From: Kryptolebias marmoratus
Taxonomy: Eukaryota; Chordata; Actinopteri; Cyprinodontiformes; Rivulidae
Assembly (NCBI RefSeq): GCF_001649575.2
Contig: NC_051434.1
Span: 15,624,592 to 15,688,591 of the forward strand
DNA length: 64,000 nucleotides
Reading direction: 5' to 3'
Made by a program: the position numbers and the translations under genes. Below the pieces are notes generated by a model. That model searched no databases and was not told where the DNA came from. It saw only the letters and a list, made by a program, of their open reading frames with translations. This document shows, piece after piece, positions 32,886-43,960 of the stretch (positions are counted from its first letter, which is position 1; each line of letters begins with the position of its first letter).

Positions 32886-33439
32886 ATGTAGGAGAAAATG
32901 TGCACATAGTTATAACTGTTGTATCTAGTATGAGTTACTCACACACTGACTTCAACATTCTGCCACATGTTCAACACACGTGACACAAACACTTGTTCTG
33001 ACAAGGTGTATGCTACAGAATACCTTTTACTTGTGTATAAAACTCTCTTTGATATTCTGTGCGTGGCTGATGGCTGAGGTTAGTAAGCGGATCACATCTA
33101 TTACCTTGCTAATTCTGCAGCTTGGCCTTTGCATAATAAGATGTGTTTTCTTTGAAAGGGTGAGTGGGGATCGAGGAGAGGGAGATAAGGGAAGAAAGGA
33201 GACAAGGTAACTAATCAAAACATGTTGCCAATGACTTAATGAGTCAACCTTGCTATTGTAATATTGGCCTCAGATGGTAATTGTGTTAATGAACTTTTAT
33301 TTTCAAACTTTGGCTCCTCCCTGCTAATAAATCTAAAATTTATTTTAATTTGTGTCTTCATTAACTCCTACCATATGTGGTAAGCATGATTAATACCACA
33401 ATTTTGTCTGGATCATATTGTTCGTGGGTATTTATAAAG
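32886..33439. other. Non-coding, no recognised element
   Basis: AT-rich to balanced sequence. 76- and 63-codon frames overlap on opposite strands at 32980-33218 without a domain. Confidence 0.5.
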
Positions 33440-33690
33440 TCAAAGATGTTACTGCGTGCTGTTGCGTTTGTTTTCATGTTTGCTCATTTTTCTTTGCCTT
33501 TTTTTGCAATCCAACTACTTCTGCATAGTTTGTGCTATTTTAGCTTTTCATACATCAAAATGTTCAGCTCATCCAGGAGATGGGTGCCATGAGTATTTAT
33601 TTATTTATTTTTTTACAAAAATATCCCACAAACACATTGAGATCTCTCCAATTCCTTTAAAATCCAGGACAATCCTTCTTTTTTTGTATA
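33440..33690 (+). repeat. TTTTAGCT-associated repeat family, copy 1
   Basis: Has the leader blocks CAACTACTTCTGCATAGTTT, GTGCTATTTTAGC, TTTTCATACATCAAAATGTTC, AGCTCATCCAGGAGATGGGT and GCCATGA. These recur at 37.3 and 40.4 kb. Here the TTTTAGCT array that follows in the other copies is missing, replaced by TTTA repeats (33592-33614). Confidence 0.75.
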
Positions 33691-36592
33691 TTAGTTTAAA
33701 CTGTGTGAATTTGTGTCACACAGAGATAATGATTCAAAATGTTCTACCAATGTGAATAAGAGCATTTACTCTTTTACAGATGAATTTGATCAAAGTAGCT
33801 TTGATTTTATTATTTTCTTCAACCCCATACACTGCTGAAGATGAAATGTTGAAGGACAGGTGTTTTTTTTAATTATGCATTATGGCATTAACATGTCACT
33901 AACCTCCAGTTTTTACTTTTCTTCTTGCTGCTCATTTAAGCTTTGATTTCACCACTTAGGCTTACGTGACACAATTTCCTATTTATGTTTACGCACTAAA
34001 AGAGGTAAGCAGTGCACAAGGAGTGCGCTGATTTGGAACAACGAGATCTTTTAATAAAGCCGCTTTGAGTGACGTGATCTGAAGAGAGGAGGCTGCATCA
34101 ACGTGCTGCAATGTAAGCCTTTCATAGAATGGAAAACTACAAGGACAAAGCTAAGAGTTTTCTATAATGACTTGATCATCAGTGCAAAAATGAATAAAGA
34201 TTGAAAAAAATAAATCAAGACCAACGATCCATGCAGAACAAAAGCCACATAGTTATTATAAAACATACTTTTTTCAGTGAATAAATATTCAAAATGGTAT
34301 ACAGTATGCTATGCTTTATTGGTAACACATTACCATTATATTAAACATGAGCTCAACATAGATCTGTATTCAATGGAAACTCTTTGACTGTACTCCTTAA
34401 GGGTTGGGTGGAATGTGAGGAACTTCACTTTTATTATGCATCTGTTGCTTCATTGCATGCATATTTAAAAACTCCCATAACTATTTTCTTTAAAACCATC
34501 TTCAGATCGATACTGACTGCTCTTCCTTCTTTGATGCTGGAGAAACTTGAGGCCATTTTTTTTTCTGCAGTGGCAGTTTACAGAGCAGTTGCTGCCAAGG
34601 TCAACTCATAGATTGAGACACCTTTTCTCTGAGCAGTTTGAATTTCATTATGTTGGGTGGTCAAGGGAGCTCCAGCAGCTGAATTTACAGTTAAAAAAGA
34701 CTGACACTTTAGTTGAGGGAAACCAGCCATTTCCAAACACACTAGAGGCAGAGACTGGTTGAGTGCAGCAAAGGCAGGAACACAGAGGGCATACCTTTTT
34801 TGATGAATAAAAAAAAAGTACACAGTGCTGAGATGAAAAAGTGAGCACTTTTAATGACACGGCCGAAACTGAAGGAATTTTTTTTTGCAAAAAAGCAACT
34901 CTGCTGTGGAGTCATTTTAAGTTTATAACAAAATTACAGGTTAACTCCTCAGCCAAAGCAGCCCGGTGTTTCTTCACCCCTTTTATGTTACATCATGACA
35001 TTTTTTATGAAATACATCGTATTCTGAAAAATATGACACATTGTAAAATTTTACTTCCCTTTAAAGGTGAGTAAAGCCAAAATGATTGCAGACAACAGAT
35101 CACAGACTAACTAATCTTGCTGTATAAATAACAGAAGACCTCTACAAAAATACCCATCTAATGCAAACATTACAGCAGTGGGAAGATTTGTAAAATATCA
35201 ATTGCGAGAACTTTGAAGTTGTATTAAGACGACACAAACCTGCTTTGGAACTGGTCCTGCTCGGACTTGCCTTTAGCTTGTCTTCTTCACAAAAAGTGTA
35301 TTGTTGCCAACTAATTCTGCAGCCAAATAGTGTATTGAGCAATTTCTAGTGCAGGTAAGATATTACTAAAGAGAAAAAAAAGAACTCCACAAAACACCAA
35401 TTCTAAAAATCCAAACTTTTCCTTTAAGAGACTTTCGAAATAAAGTATTACTTTACTTTACTTTACCCGATGTGTGCTGTTTGTGTGGATAAAGTAGATA
35501 CGTTCCTGTTTCTGGTCTGGTATATTTACATATGATAGAAATTCACACCAGTTTGGATCATTAAAACTGTAAAAATTGAGCACTTTTTTTAGGTAAACAC
35601 CTATGATAGCTGGGCAAACCCAATACTCTGAAAAAGAACTTGATTTACAGCAATCTATTGATAAAAGTGTTGCTTTATCACAGAAATCTTTCCCTTTTTT
35701 ATTTTATTATTTCACATATTTATCACAGAACTGTGGCCTTCAGTGTGTTGGATGTCTATTAGCTTTTCCTGACCATAATTGCTGCCATCACTATTAGTAC
35801 TCTGATGCATGGTGCTAACATGCTGTTGTTGTTTTAGCTTGTTTTTCTAAATCATGACTTAGCTTTTTGGTTCTGATCCACCTTTTGTTTTGTTTTGTCT
35901 TTTTCTGCTTTGTTGATGTGTTTCCCTAATGGAAATAATCATTTATTGTTCATCTTATAAACAGACTCTGCAGGCTATGGCTTTAAGCAGACCATGTGCT
36001 TTTTTGTTGGTTTGTTTTTTTGGTGTGTGTGTTCGTTTGGTTATTCAACATCCTAACCAATTATATTTTTAAAAAGTACAATAAATACATAGGGAATGTA
36101 TACACTGAATGAAAATAAGTACATTTTGAGGTCTCCAGAACAGGAAACATGGCGCATATTTTGCCAGCACGAAAAGGGTGTCAAAGGTTCAAAGGTAGGC
36201 ATATTCAACATGATGTGTTCATTCCTTTTCTTTTCCCCCACAATTCCTGCAGACTGTAGACGTAGTATGGCAATCAGAGCCTATGTGAAAAGAAGGATTT
36301 TCACAAAGCAGCACAGCAGGATGTTATGTACTATTGTGATGCAAAGCTTCAATACAGAGAGTACAATAAAGAAAAAAACCCAAAGGAAAAGATGAAATTT
36401 CATGCCCCGTGCTTCCATAGCAGCCAGGATGAAATATATTCTGTTTTGGCCCCCCCTTCAAAACACAATATTTGAAGAGGATAAAAGGTTTAGCAACTTT
36501 TTTCTTTCTCTTTTACTTTTCCTTGTTCTATTTCTTTTAGTTCCTTTACAAGACAGATTAACATAACTACACACACGCATACACTCACAAAG
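33691..36592. other. Non-coding, mixed
   Basis: Mostly AT-rich. Points of note: GAGATCTTTTAATAAAGCCG with GAGTGACGTGATC at about 34042-34080 (a small CNE-like stretch), an (ACTTT)n run at about 35446-35465, and TTTTAGCTTG plus TTAGCTTTTT near 35833-35868, which may be a stray piece of the TTTTAGCT family. Overlapping frames at 34384-34890 have no domain. Confidence 0.45.
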
Positions 36593-36695
36593 ACACACAT
36601 TATAATCCTTGAGCAGATAAAAGGGCATACCCTGGACAGGTTGCAAAGCCATCAAAGGGCCATATAGAGACAAATGAGAAACACACATGATCTGA
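36593..36695 (-). mobile_element. SINE, GGAT-tailed family, fragment (inverted)
   Basis: Reverse-complement blocks CATACCCTGGACAGGTTGC, AAAGCCATCAAAGGGCC, and TATAGAGACAAATGAGAAAC correspond to the inverted copy at 31.7 kb. Tail and head are missing. Confidence 0.65.
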
Positions 36696-37279
36696 AAATC
36701 AAATATATATATTTGTGACGATTTTCTAATTGAAATGCTTTTTTGTTTGCTATGAAAAAGTCCTTCCGATCTGCTCTGATGTGTCCCGATGTCAATAAGT
36801 TTGCAGCAGATCCTTTTTAGGGAAATCGCCCTGACTCAGTGTGTCTCTTAATGATTTTGCACATTAATGTTTTTTTTATTTGTATTTTTTCTTTGTCTTC
36901 TCTTACATCATCACTTCTGGCCAGCAGCACACAAGCTTTGCCACTTTGGTGTTTTATTGTTTCTTCTTTTATTGTTTAAGCCCATCATAAGCACAATCTT
37001 CTGTTTTGTTTCTATTCTTGTCGATTCAATATGTTTCAGATGTAAAATCAGTCAATCAAACAACCAAACAAACAAAGAGACTGAAGTAGTCACTGAAAAT
37101 GGCAGTGCATCTAATCTGAAAGATATTTCGAACTTTTTATTTCTTTTATACTTTTGTCACTGCTGCAAGGATGATGTCAACAGTTTTTGACACACTCAGA
37201 TGTTTAAAAATGTTGCCACAGTTACAATTGGATCATTTTTAATTACAGATTGTAAATGAATTTTCCATTTATAGTTTCT
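36696..37279. other. Non-coding, no recognised element
   Basis: T-rich, AT-rich spacer. A 107-codon frame (36867-37190) starts with a Phe/Leu-rich run from T-rich DNA and has no other sign of coding. Confidence 0.5.
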
Positions 37280-37840
37280 TCTGAACATTTTTGGTATCTA
37301 ACTACTTTCCACATTCTTTCTGTTATTTTAACCATTCATGTATCAAAATATCAGCTCATTCAGTGAATGGGTGCTATAACGTTTGACATTTGTAACCTTT
37401 TATACTTTTTAAAACATTTAATTTTATTTTATTTTTTTTGGTTTCATTGAAGTGAATGGTGATTTGAAACATAAGCTAATTTTAGCTCGTATTTTTTTAA
37501 TTATCTACTGTTTTGCTAAGTTTGAGTTCTAATACCTGTTTTGTTCTTTATAGTTTTTAGCTCCTGTTTTCCTGGTTTTAGCTACAGTCATGCTCATTTC
37601 AGCTTTCAGTAACTTTGCTTATATTAGCTTATAGCCACTATTTAGCAAATCAAACTTTTTAGCTCATTTTTGTTTTTAGCTTTTGTTTTACTGGTTTTAA
37701 CTTTTAACTAATGCTTACCTGAATTTAGTTTTAGCTATGTTTTCCAAATTGTAGGTTTAGGTTACACGTTTTTCTAATTTAAGCCAAGCTTGTAGCCTCC
37801 CTTTAGCTAGTTTTCATGTCTGATCTGCTTGTTTTAACTT
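37280..37840 (+). repeat. TTTTAGCT-associated repeat family, copy 2
   Basis: Leader (CTAACTACTTTCCACATTC, TATTTTAACCATTCATGTAT, TCAGCTCATTCAGTGAATGG) followed from about 37470 by a degenerate array rich in TTTTAGCT, TTAGCTA and TTTTGCT units spaced roughly every 20-40 bases. The array runs to about 37830. Confidence 0.75.
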
Positions 37841-38189
37841 TGTCAGTTCATCCTTCACAAGACATTTTCACAGAAAATGCTAAATGTTTAGCTCAAAACA
37901 GGCACAGAATTGAAACCTTTGAAAGGCTCACAAATCTCCAAGGCCTTTGCTGATAGTGGAGGAGGACAGTGGACTAACAGCACGAAACTGGTCAATAAGT
38001 CAATAAGTTCTGCTTGTGGGTATTTTGGTGCTTACTTAAAAGTCCAACATAAAAATCCTCACATTAAGCAGCCAGTACGTACAAATAATAGGAGTAATAG
38101 GTTTAAGATTATATATCAGACAAAAGCAGGATTTCTGTTCCAGAATATGTTAAATTCACTCTTTTCCACAAGAAATTAGATAAGCTACA
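37841..38189. other. Non-coding, no recognised element
   Basis: Balanced sequence with an 89-codon plus-strand frame (37910-38179) lacking any recognisable domain. Confidence 0.5.
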
Positions 38190-38337
38190 GCAGAATCACA
38201 CATTTGTCCCCGTCTTATCAAATTAGGCTGATTACAAGCAATTACTGGCTCTTACTGATTACACTGAGTTATTGCTTAATCATCAGCCACCAGCGAAAGG
38301 CAAAAGGTGGGAAATAATGTTTTAACTCACGTTCCTG
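38190..38337. promoter_or_regulatory. Candidate conserved non-coding element
   Basis: Non-repetitive: TCTTATCAAATTAGGCTGAT, TACAAGCAATTACTGGC, TGATTACACTGAG and TTGCTTAATCATCAGCC. Dense homeodomain-like cores (ATTA, CAATTA, TAATC) over 100 bases. Confidence 0.35.
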
Positions 38338-38665
38338 CATGTCTGCTTTTGTGCATTTGATTTTTTTTCCCCCAGAAACTCTCAAAATACAGGATGAACT
38401 CTCAGAAGGTAAATATTGGATGTACATTTACAACAAATTAACTTTTTTGAGTCAAACCATTTTAACACGGTCACCACAGCTAACTGAGCTTAAAAATATT
38501 GCAAAAATAGTTATAACCAGTTTTACAGATATTGTGCTAAAACTTTGTGTGGTAGTAGCCGAAAGTCATCCTCCAACACACACTCTGATTGACAACAGAT
38601 CTTGCAAGATCTTACATAAGATTATCCTGAGCAATATGCACTCCTTGAAGGAATGCTAGGCCTTT
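38338..38665 (+). repeat. ~300-bp monomer repeat family, copy 6
   Basis: Core blocks: CTCTCAGAAGGTAAATATTGG, ACAAATTAACTTTTTTGAGTC, CACCACAGCTAACTGAGC, CCAGTTTTACAGATATTGTG, CAGATCTTGCAAGATCTTAC. The 3' end is AGCAATATGCACTCCTTGAA then GGAATGCTAGGCC. The front end is decayed. Confidence 0.85.
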
Positions 38666-39299
38666 AATCGTCTTTTTTGACTTTTAAGTGTTTTAATTGC
38701 ACCTTCTTGTCTTCTTCCTAAAAGTCCTCCACTGCAAATATGATGCTATTAGCCTCCAGCTGCTACTTTTTTAATGTGATTATGACCATGACAGTAGCAA
38801 AAGAAACTCTGCAGTTCCTAAAATTAAGAAAGGGTTAGTGCTAAGTGCTCTAGTCAGCTTTAGTTTTTAGACATTTCAAACTCTTGAGGCTGTAACATGT
38901 ATAAGGATTATGTTTATATCAGGATGTTTTGCAGTTTGACAACGTTCATCTATTTTACGTCTATTGTTCAGGTTGAGAAGTACGCTGAAGAGCAGAAAAA
39001 TAGGAAGATTCGAAAAGATACTTAGATTGCACAGTAAACATCAAGAAAGACGACAAGACAAGAGTGGAGACGGACAAAGATTCGAGAGCGGGACAGTTTG
39101 TAAGAGTAAATTAGGTCTTGTCATGGTCTCTTTAAGGCCAGCCAAAGTGGGGCAATTAGTGATCATTAGTGAGATTGACAAAAACAACAACACAGGAGGA
39201 TAGGTAGGTCAGAACCAATGAGATAAATGTACAAAAATACTTTGATTTAAAGAAAAAGTAAAAAAAAATAAATAAAATAAAATCCTTAATCTAGATTTG
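38666..39299. other. Non-coding, no recognised element
   Basis: AT-rich spacer. A 79-codon frame (38964-39203) is Lys/Arg-rich without a domain. Confidence 0.5.
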
Positions 39300-39835
39300 T
39301 ACAGACTGCTTGTTTCTGTCCATGTGTGTGTCTGTTGGCATATCTCAGTAACCACAGAAGAAATATCAATGACTCTCAAAGAGTAATCATTGGATGGATA
39401 TCAACAACCCAATACCTTTGAAGTCAACCAAAATCAGGAATGCCTGCCACAGCCAACAGACTTTAAAAATCACATAAATGGCTACATCTGAATCAAATTT
39501 ACAGATATTGACCTAAAACTTGGTGTAGTAGCAGCTGAGACTGATTCCTAACACACCTTGTGAGCATTATTATATTGCGTAAGATCTTTGTTTAAAACTT
39601 TGCCATTACCTACTTAGAGTCAACACTGTCTGTTAGCAAGATATCTCATGAACCACAAGATGGATTTTAATGAAACATTTAAGAAATGGTCGTTATTTGG
39701 ACCTGTACAGATGATTAAGTTTTGGAGTTAATCCAACTTAACAAGGCCACCACAGCTAACTGACCTTAGCCAGCACAAAAATGGCGTAGTGATGTTTTTA
39801 AGGGTTGACCAAACTGTCTATAACTCTGTTATTTC
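39300..39835 (+). repeat. ~300-bp monomer repeat family, copy 7 (tandem)
   Basis: The block TCTGTT(G/A)GCA begins at 39331 and again at 39629, a spacing of 298 bp. The GCCACAGCCAACAGAC/ACCACAGCTAACTGACC block also occurs twice. This is direct evidence of tandem monomers in this family. Confidence 0.9.
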
Positions 39836-40389
39836 TCAACATCACATGAGTACATTTTTTTCATAAGTGATGCCTAAAATGTAAATACAGATGCAGGAGG
39901 AACCAGCTACATGCCTGACTTCCTGCTCGATGTCAGCCTCACTGAAAACCCATCTGTCACCTGAATGAAGGAAACATGAGTGCTGATATTAGAGCTCCGA
40001 TCCGACTTCATGACCCTGTTGCGCAGCAGCACGCCCCCCTCATTCATTTTAATAAGCGCACTCTGTTGACACAACGGAGCGCCAACGCACACATGATGAA
40101 ATGTATGCTCATGCAGCGTCCAGGCAAACCTGCTGCTGTACCTGATGTTAAATAAAGGAAATGTCAGATAAGAAAGTGCGCTGACAATTCAGATTTAGTA
40201 CAAGCACATGCTCTTGGCATTTCATCTGCAAGAAACATTTCTTATCATTGCAAAACAAAAACAGGGAATTCTTCCCATTGATATTATAACTTATAACACT
40301 ATGAAACATTTAAATGTCATAAAAACAGAACTCGTAGGATTTTATTGCATATAAAAGCAAGTCTTATTTTAATTGCCCCATTACCATTT
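39836..40389. other. Non-coding, no recognised element
   Basis: Balanced to AT-rich sequence. A 61-codon minus-strand frame at 39907-40092 has no domain. A short GC-richer patch lies at 40010-40095. Confidence 0.5.
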
Positions 40390-40840
40390 TTCAAATTGTT
40401 TTGTAATTTTCTTTTTTTTTTTTTTTTTTGCATCTTACTACTTCTGCATACTTTGTGCTATTTTAACCATTCATATATGAAAATGTGCAGCTTATTCAGG
40501 AGATGTGTGCCATGACTTTTGGGTTTTGTGATTCGTATTATCTTTAAAATATTTAACCTTATTATCAAGGTTTTTCCCAAAGAAACACATTAAGATTTCT
40601 TCAGTTACTTAAAAAAAAAAATCTTCTCTTTGAAATATGCTTTAACCTGCTTGCTCTTTTTTTGTCATCTTATGCCTAGCTATCGTTTTGCTGATTTTAT
40701 CTTTAAACTCATTTTATCTTCTTCTAGCTACTGTTTGGCTTCTTTTCGGTTTTAGCTATCTTTTTACTTCTTTTAGTTTTAAGCTAGTGGTTTCTCCATT
40801 TGGCTTTAACAACTCCGTTTTGGTTTTTCAGCAAATTGCA
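40390..40840 (+). repeat. TTTTAGCT-associated repeat family, copy 3
   Basis: Leader with CTTACTACTTCTGCATACTT, TGTGCTATTTTAACCATTC, CAGCTTATTCAGGAGATGTG and GCCATGACTTTTGG. A degenerate TAGCTA / TTTTAGCT / TTTTGCT array follows from about 40675. A T run of about 20 lies at 40411-40430, just before the leader. Confidence 0.78.
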
Positions 40841-41339
40841 GCAAAGTCATTGAGCAATCAGCATTAACACAGTATTTCTGCAGAAAATGCATCTTCTTCA
40901 ATTCTGATACTTTGTTGCCCAACCCATGGTCACTCACTTGTTAGATTAGTCCACAAAACTACTCAGTTTGGGTGAAGAAATGTATTATTTGGTGTAAAAT
41001 GCACAGTCTTGAAACAGTGCTTCCTGCATTCCTTGTAAAACACATAGACTGAAGTGGCACTAGAGGTTTTGTCTGTAAAATATCAAGAGTATTTGTCTTT
41101 AAATATATAATAGCAACATTTTACTCAGGCAACTTGGCTGTTCATTACAGAAGCTTGGTATAAAATCTCCACCGAAAACGTTTAAAATTTGTATTAGGCT
41201 ATTAAACCTTTTTCTTGGTAACCATCCTTCATGAAGGCACAAACGACAAGCTTTTCAAAGGAACTTTTTCAAGTCAACAGGGGGTGAAATTTAATATTCC
41301 TAAAATAATTGCTTCAAATTTTTAAGCATCATGTAGCTA
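40841..41339. other. Non-coding, no recognised element
   Basis: AT-rich spacer, nothing recognised. Confidence 0.5.
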
Positions 41340-41770
41340 TCAGTTCAGCCTATCTTGATTAGATGTTTTGGTCGTAAATAATTAGGCATGCAGAGACCTT
41401 TGTACTCCTGTGAATTAAGCTTTGTAACACCCCTCTGTGAAATAGTATTAGAGGGGGGAAAAATGGCTTTGGAAGTTTGGATTGTGGAGGGAAACAGGCC
41501 ATTTCTGCAAAAGGCAACCAAGTACTGTATCATTACAACATGAAAGCTACAGCCTTGTTAAAGGTTGCCATCTGCCACATGCCCCAGTGGTTCATGTGCT
41601 CCATAATCCCTCCTGCTGAGCTTGTAAATTCCCCTTTAATTAGAACGCAAATACCACTAATAAGGTTAATATACCAAGGCTTGTTTTCTGGTGACAAGGC
41701 ACAGAATGGGAAGGAAATTACACAAGCCCAAGAAATTGAGTGGATTCTTTGAAATGTCATGTTTGAGACA
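41340..41770. promoter_or_regulatory. Candidate conserved non-coding element
   Basis: A 430-bp non-repetitive block with several enhancer-like strings: GTAAATAATTAGGCATGCAG, GTGAATTAAGCTTTG, TCCCCTTTAATTAGAACGC, AAATACCACTAATAAGG. Overlapping frames of 62-103 codons occur on both strands but none has a domain. One of the better candidates in the window. Confidence 0.38.
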
Positions 41771-42142
41771 GAAGTGGATGTCTGGATATTTGTGCATGCT
41801 TTATAGTCTGTGCACAACAACAATCTCGTATACTGTGTTGTCATTAGAGATTAAAGTGGGAGTGATGAAGAAAAGAGAACAAGGAGAAATCATAAAGAAA
41901 ATAAAAGGCCAGAAGGAAGTGACAGCAAAAGAAACAACACTCGTGATTAGAGGCAATGAAAACGAAAATAATACAGCACTCTAAAAAGTCTTGTTTTAAG
42001 GGATGAGCATAACCTACTTAAATGCCAGTTAATATTTTGCATTCCTGTATCTATATGTCTAATACTGTTCTTTTACTTATTGCCTTTTGCTGAAGGCAGT
42101 TGTAATTTTCCCCTTGTTTATATGTGCTTGTGTGTGTTTGTT
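41771..42142. other. Non-coding, no recognised element
   Basis: AT-rich and purine-rich spacer (GAAAAGAGAAC-type sequence around 41865-41945). Confidence 0.5.
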
Positions 42143-43020
42143 TGAAAGAAAAATGTCTATAACTCAGCCAATTTCACAGATGTTGGGCTAAAATTTGGTA
42201 TGGTAGTAGCTGAGAGGCATTCTCAAAACAGACTGAGAACTTACAGATGGCAAAAGATGTGTTTTATAACTTTACCATTAACTGTTTGAGTCACCTCTGT
42301 CTGTCCTGGTTGCAAAATATCTTGTGAACCACAGGACAGATTTTAATGACACTTTCAGAAATTATTCTGTGTGGGTGCGTAGAATAGTCGTCTTATAATC
42401 GGAAGGTTGTAGGTTTGAGTCCAGCTTCCTCCTGTCACATGTCAATGTGCCTCTGTGCAAGGCACTCAACCCCAAGTTGCCTACGTATCGGTGTATAAAT
42501 GTGTGAGTGTTTGTGAGTGCAAATGGGTGAACGTGGCTCCAATGTAAAGCACTTTGAGTGGTCAAAAATTACTGGAAAAGTGTTATACAAGTTCAGTTCA
42601 TTTACCATTCATTAACATTGGAGGCACCCTAATTCAAGATGGCCACCACAGCTAACTGACCTGAGGAAACACAAACATTTCTATAACTCAGCCAATTTTA
42701 AGGATGTTGAGCCAAAATCATGCGTGGTGAAAACTTGTTATCTGTCGGCATCGTTCCTGTTTGCCTGTTAGCAAAATATTTCATGAACCACTGGATGGAT
42801 TTTAATGAAACTACCAGAAATTATTTACTGGATGAACATTTACAACTGATTAACTTGTGGAGTTACCCCAAGTCAAGCTGGCAGCCACAGCTGTTCTAAA
42901 TTAGCCAACTCAAAAATGGCCATATAATTTTTACAGATATTGAGTTAAACTTTGGTGTGAGAGTAGCTGAGAGTAATTCCCAACACATACTCATACTCAT
43001 AAAGCGCTAACACTTCTCTG
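42143..43020 (+). repeat. ~300-bp monomer repeat family, copy 8 (multi-unit, SINE-interrupted)
   Basis: GCAAAATAT occurs at about 42312 and 42771. TGGCCACCACAGCTAACTGA is at about 42639. The block TATAACTCAGCCAATTT(C/T)A occurs near 42155 and 42682. A third partial unit ends near 43000 with AACACATACTCATAC. Removing the inserted SINE (42372-42610) rejoins CAGAAATTATTC to TTAACATTGGAGG in family order. Confidence 0.85.
42372..42610 (+). mobile_element. tRNA-headed SINE inside the monomer repeat
   Basis: tRNA-like head GGGTGCGTAGAATAGTCGTC, ATAATCGGAAGG, then B box GGTTTGAGTCC. The body has GCAAGGCACTCAACCCCAAG and GGTGTATAAATGTGTGAG. The end has AGCACTTTGAGTGGTC and TTCATTTACCATTCATT. The head resembles the SINE at 18345-18614, while the body belongs to a different subfamily. 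It sits inside a monomer, so it is younger than the monomer array. Confidence 0.8.
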
Positions 43021-43609
43021 CCTCTAATTTCTGCAGAAATTAACAGCTGAAGTGTCAAATTGGTGCAGATGGAGAAGGCCAGGAAAAAAGACAGAGAAGA
43101 GTTCCGAAAAGGTTTTTGGCAACACTCGAAAACTTATTAGGACTTTTTGATGAAGGAGATATATGCAGCATGAGCATCAGCAGAATTGACACCTGTGAAA
43201 TAGAGTGTTGACAAGGCAAACTCTGTTGCATGGCTCATGTTAAGCTCGGAGAATAATCGTTGCAAACAAATCGCAGGAGCCAGCTGCAGTGCCCCAAGGT
43301 TAGCCTCACCTTCATGAAACTTTAAGGAGGCCTCACTGTATAAAATATGAGATTTAGCACAAGCAATTGCTGCTAAATAAATGCAAAGCTTTGTCAGCTG
43401 AATGTTGCACCAATCAAAACTAATGTCGTCAAGTTGCCAGATTATTTCCCCTGCCCTAACCCTCTTGTCTGCTTGACACTTTTCCCAGATTGATGTGTGT
43501 GTTGGAAGGTAATATTTTTTAATCGTAGGTAGGATATATAACCCAGCCAATCCTTTTTTTTTATTTGATATCCTTGTCATGATTGATAGATATCATCAAA
43601 ATTAAAGGC
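43021..43609. other. Non-coding, longest chance-like frame
   Basis: A 147-codon minus-strand frame (43137-43580) spans this part. The product has no recognisable domain, and its start lies in T-rich/A-rich DNA. Some strings (CAATCAAAACTAATGTCG, GTTGCCAGATTATTTCCC) look enhancer-like. I cannot decide between a chance frame, a small orphan gene and conserved non-coding DNA. Confidence 0.35.
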
Positions 43610-43960
43610 TGAACTTTGAGGTCAGGAAGAATGATTTGCTGTCAGGGCTTCTTTAATACTGAGAGGAGAGACGGCAAGTCGTTTCTCTTTGGGGACAGTA
43701 AGAGAAAGAAGAAGAGGGAGGGAAAGAGGTGGGATAGCGGAGGATGTGAAAGCTTCGGGAAAGCATCTTATGAGGTTATTAGGTTTTAATCAATATGGTA
43801 TATGGCCAGGGGATGATTGGAAAACAAACCTAATCTGGGAAGCAATACGTCTCTCATTCATCTCCGTGCTTGTCTCTCTGGAGGATCTGCCCAGCTCCTT
43901 TTGTCACTGCACTCCATTTGGTGCACATCACAGTGAATGCTAAGTTCCTGTGAAAAAATT
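43610..43960. promoter_or_regulatory. Candidate conserved non-coding element
   Basis: After a purine-rich run (43690-43735) comes ATGAGGTTATTAGGTTTTAA, TCAATATGGTATATGGCCAG, GGGATGATTGGAAAAC, AAACCTAATCTGGGAAGC and CATTTGGTGCACATCACAG. Non-repetitive and distinct from its flanks. Confidence 0.33.

Noticed and set aside
42372..42450. A functional tRNA gene
   Set aside because: Same reason: tRNA-like head of a SINE, followed by SINE body and inserted in a repeat.
39300..43020. CRISPR-like spaced repeats
   Set aside because: Monomers are about 300 bp, diverged and without short uniform spacers; this is eukaryotic interspersed repeat DNA.
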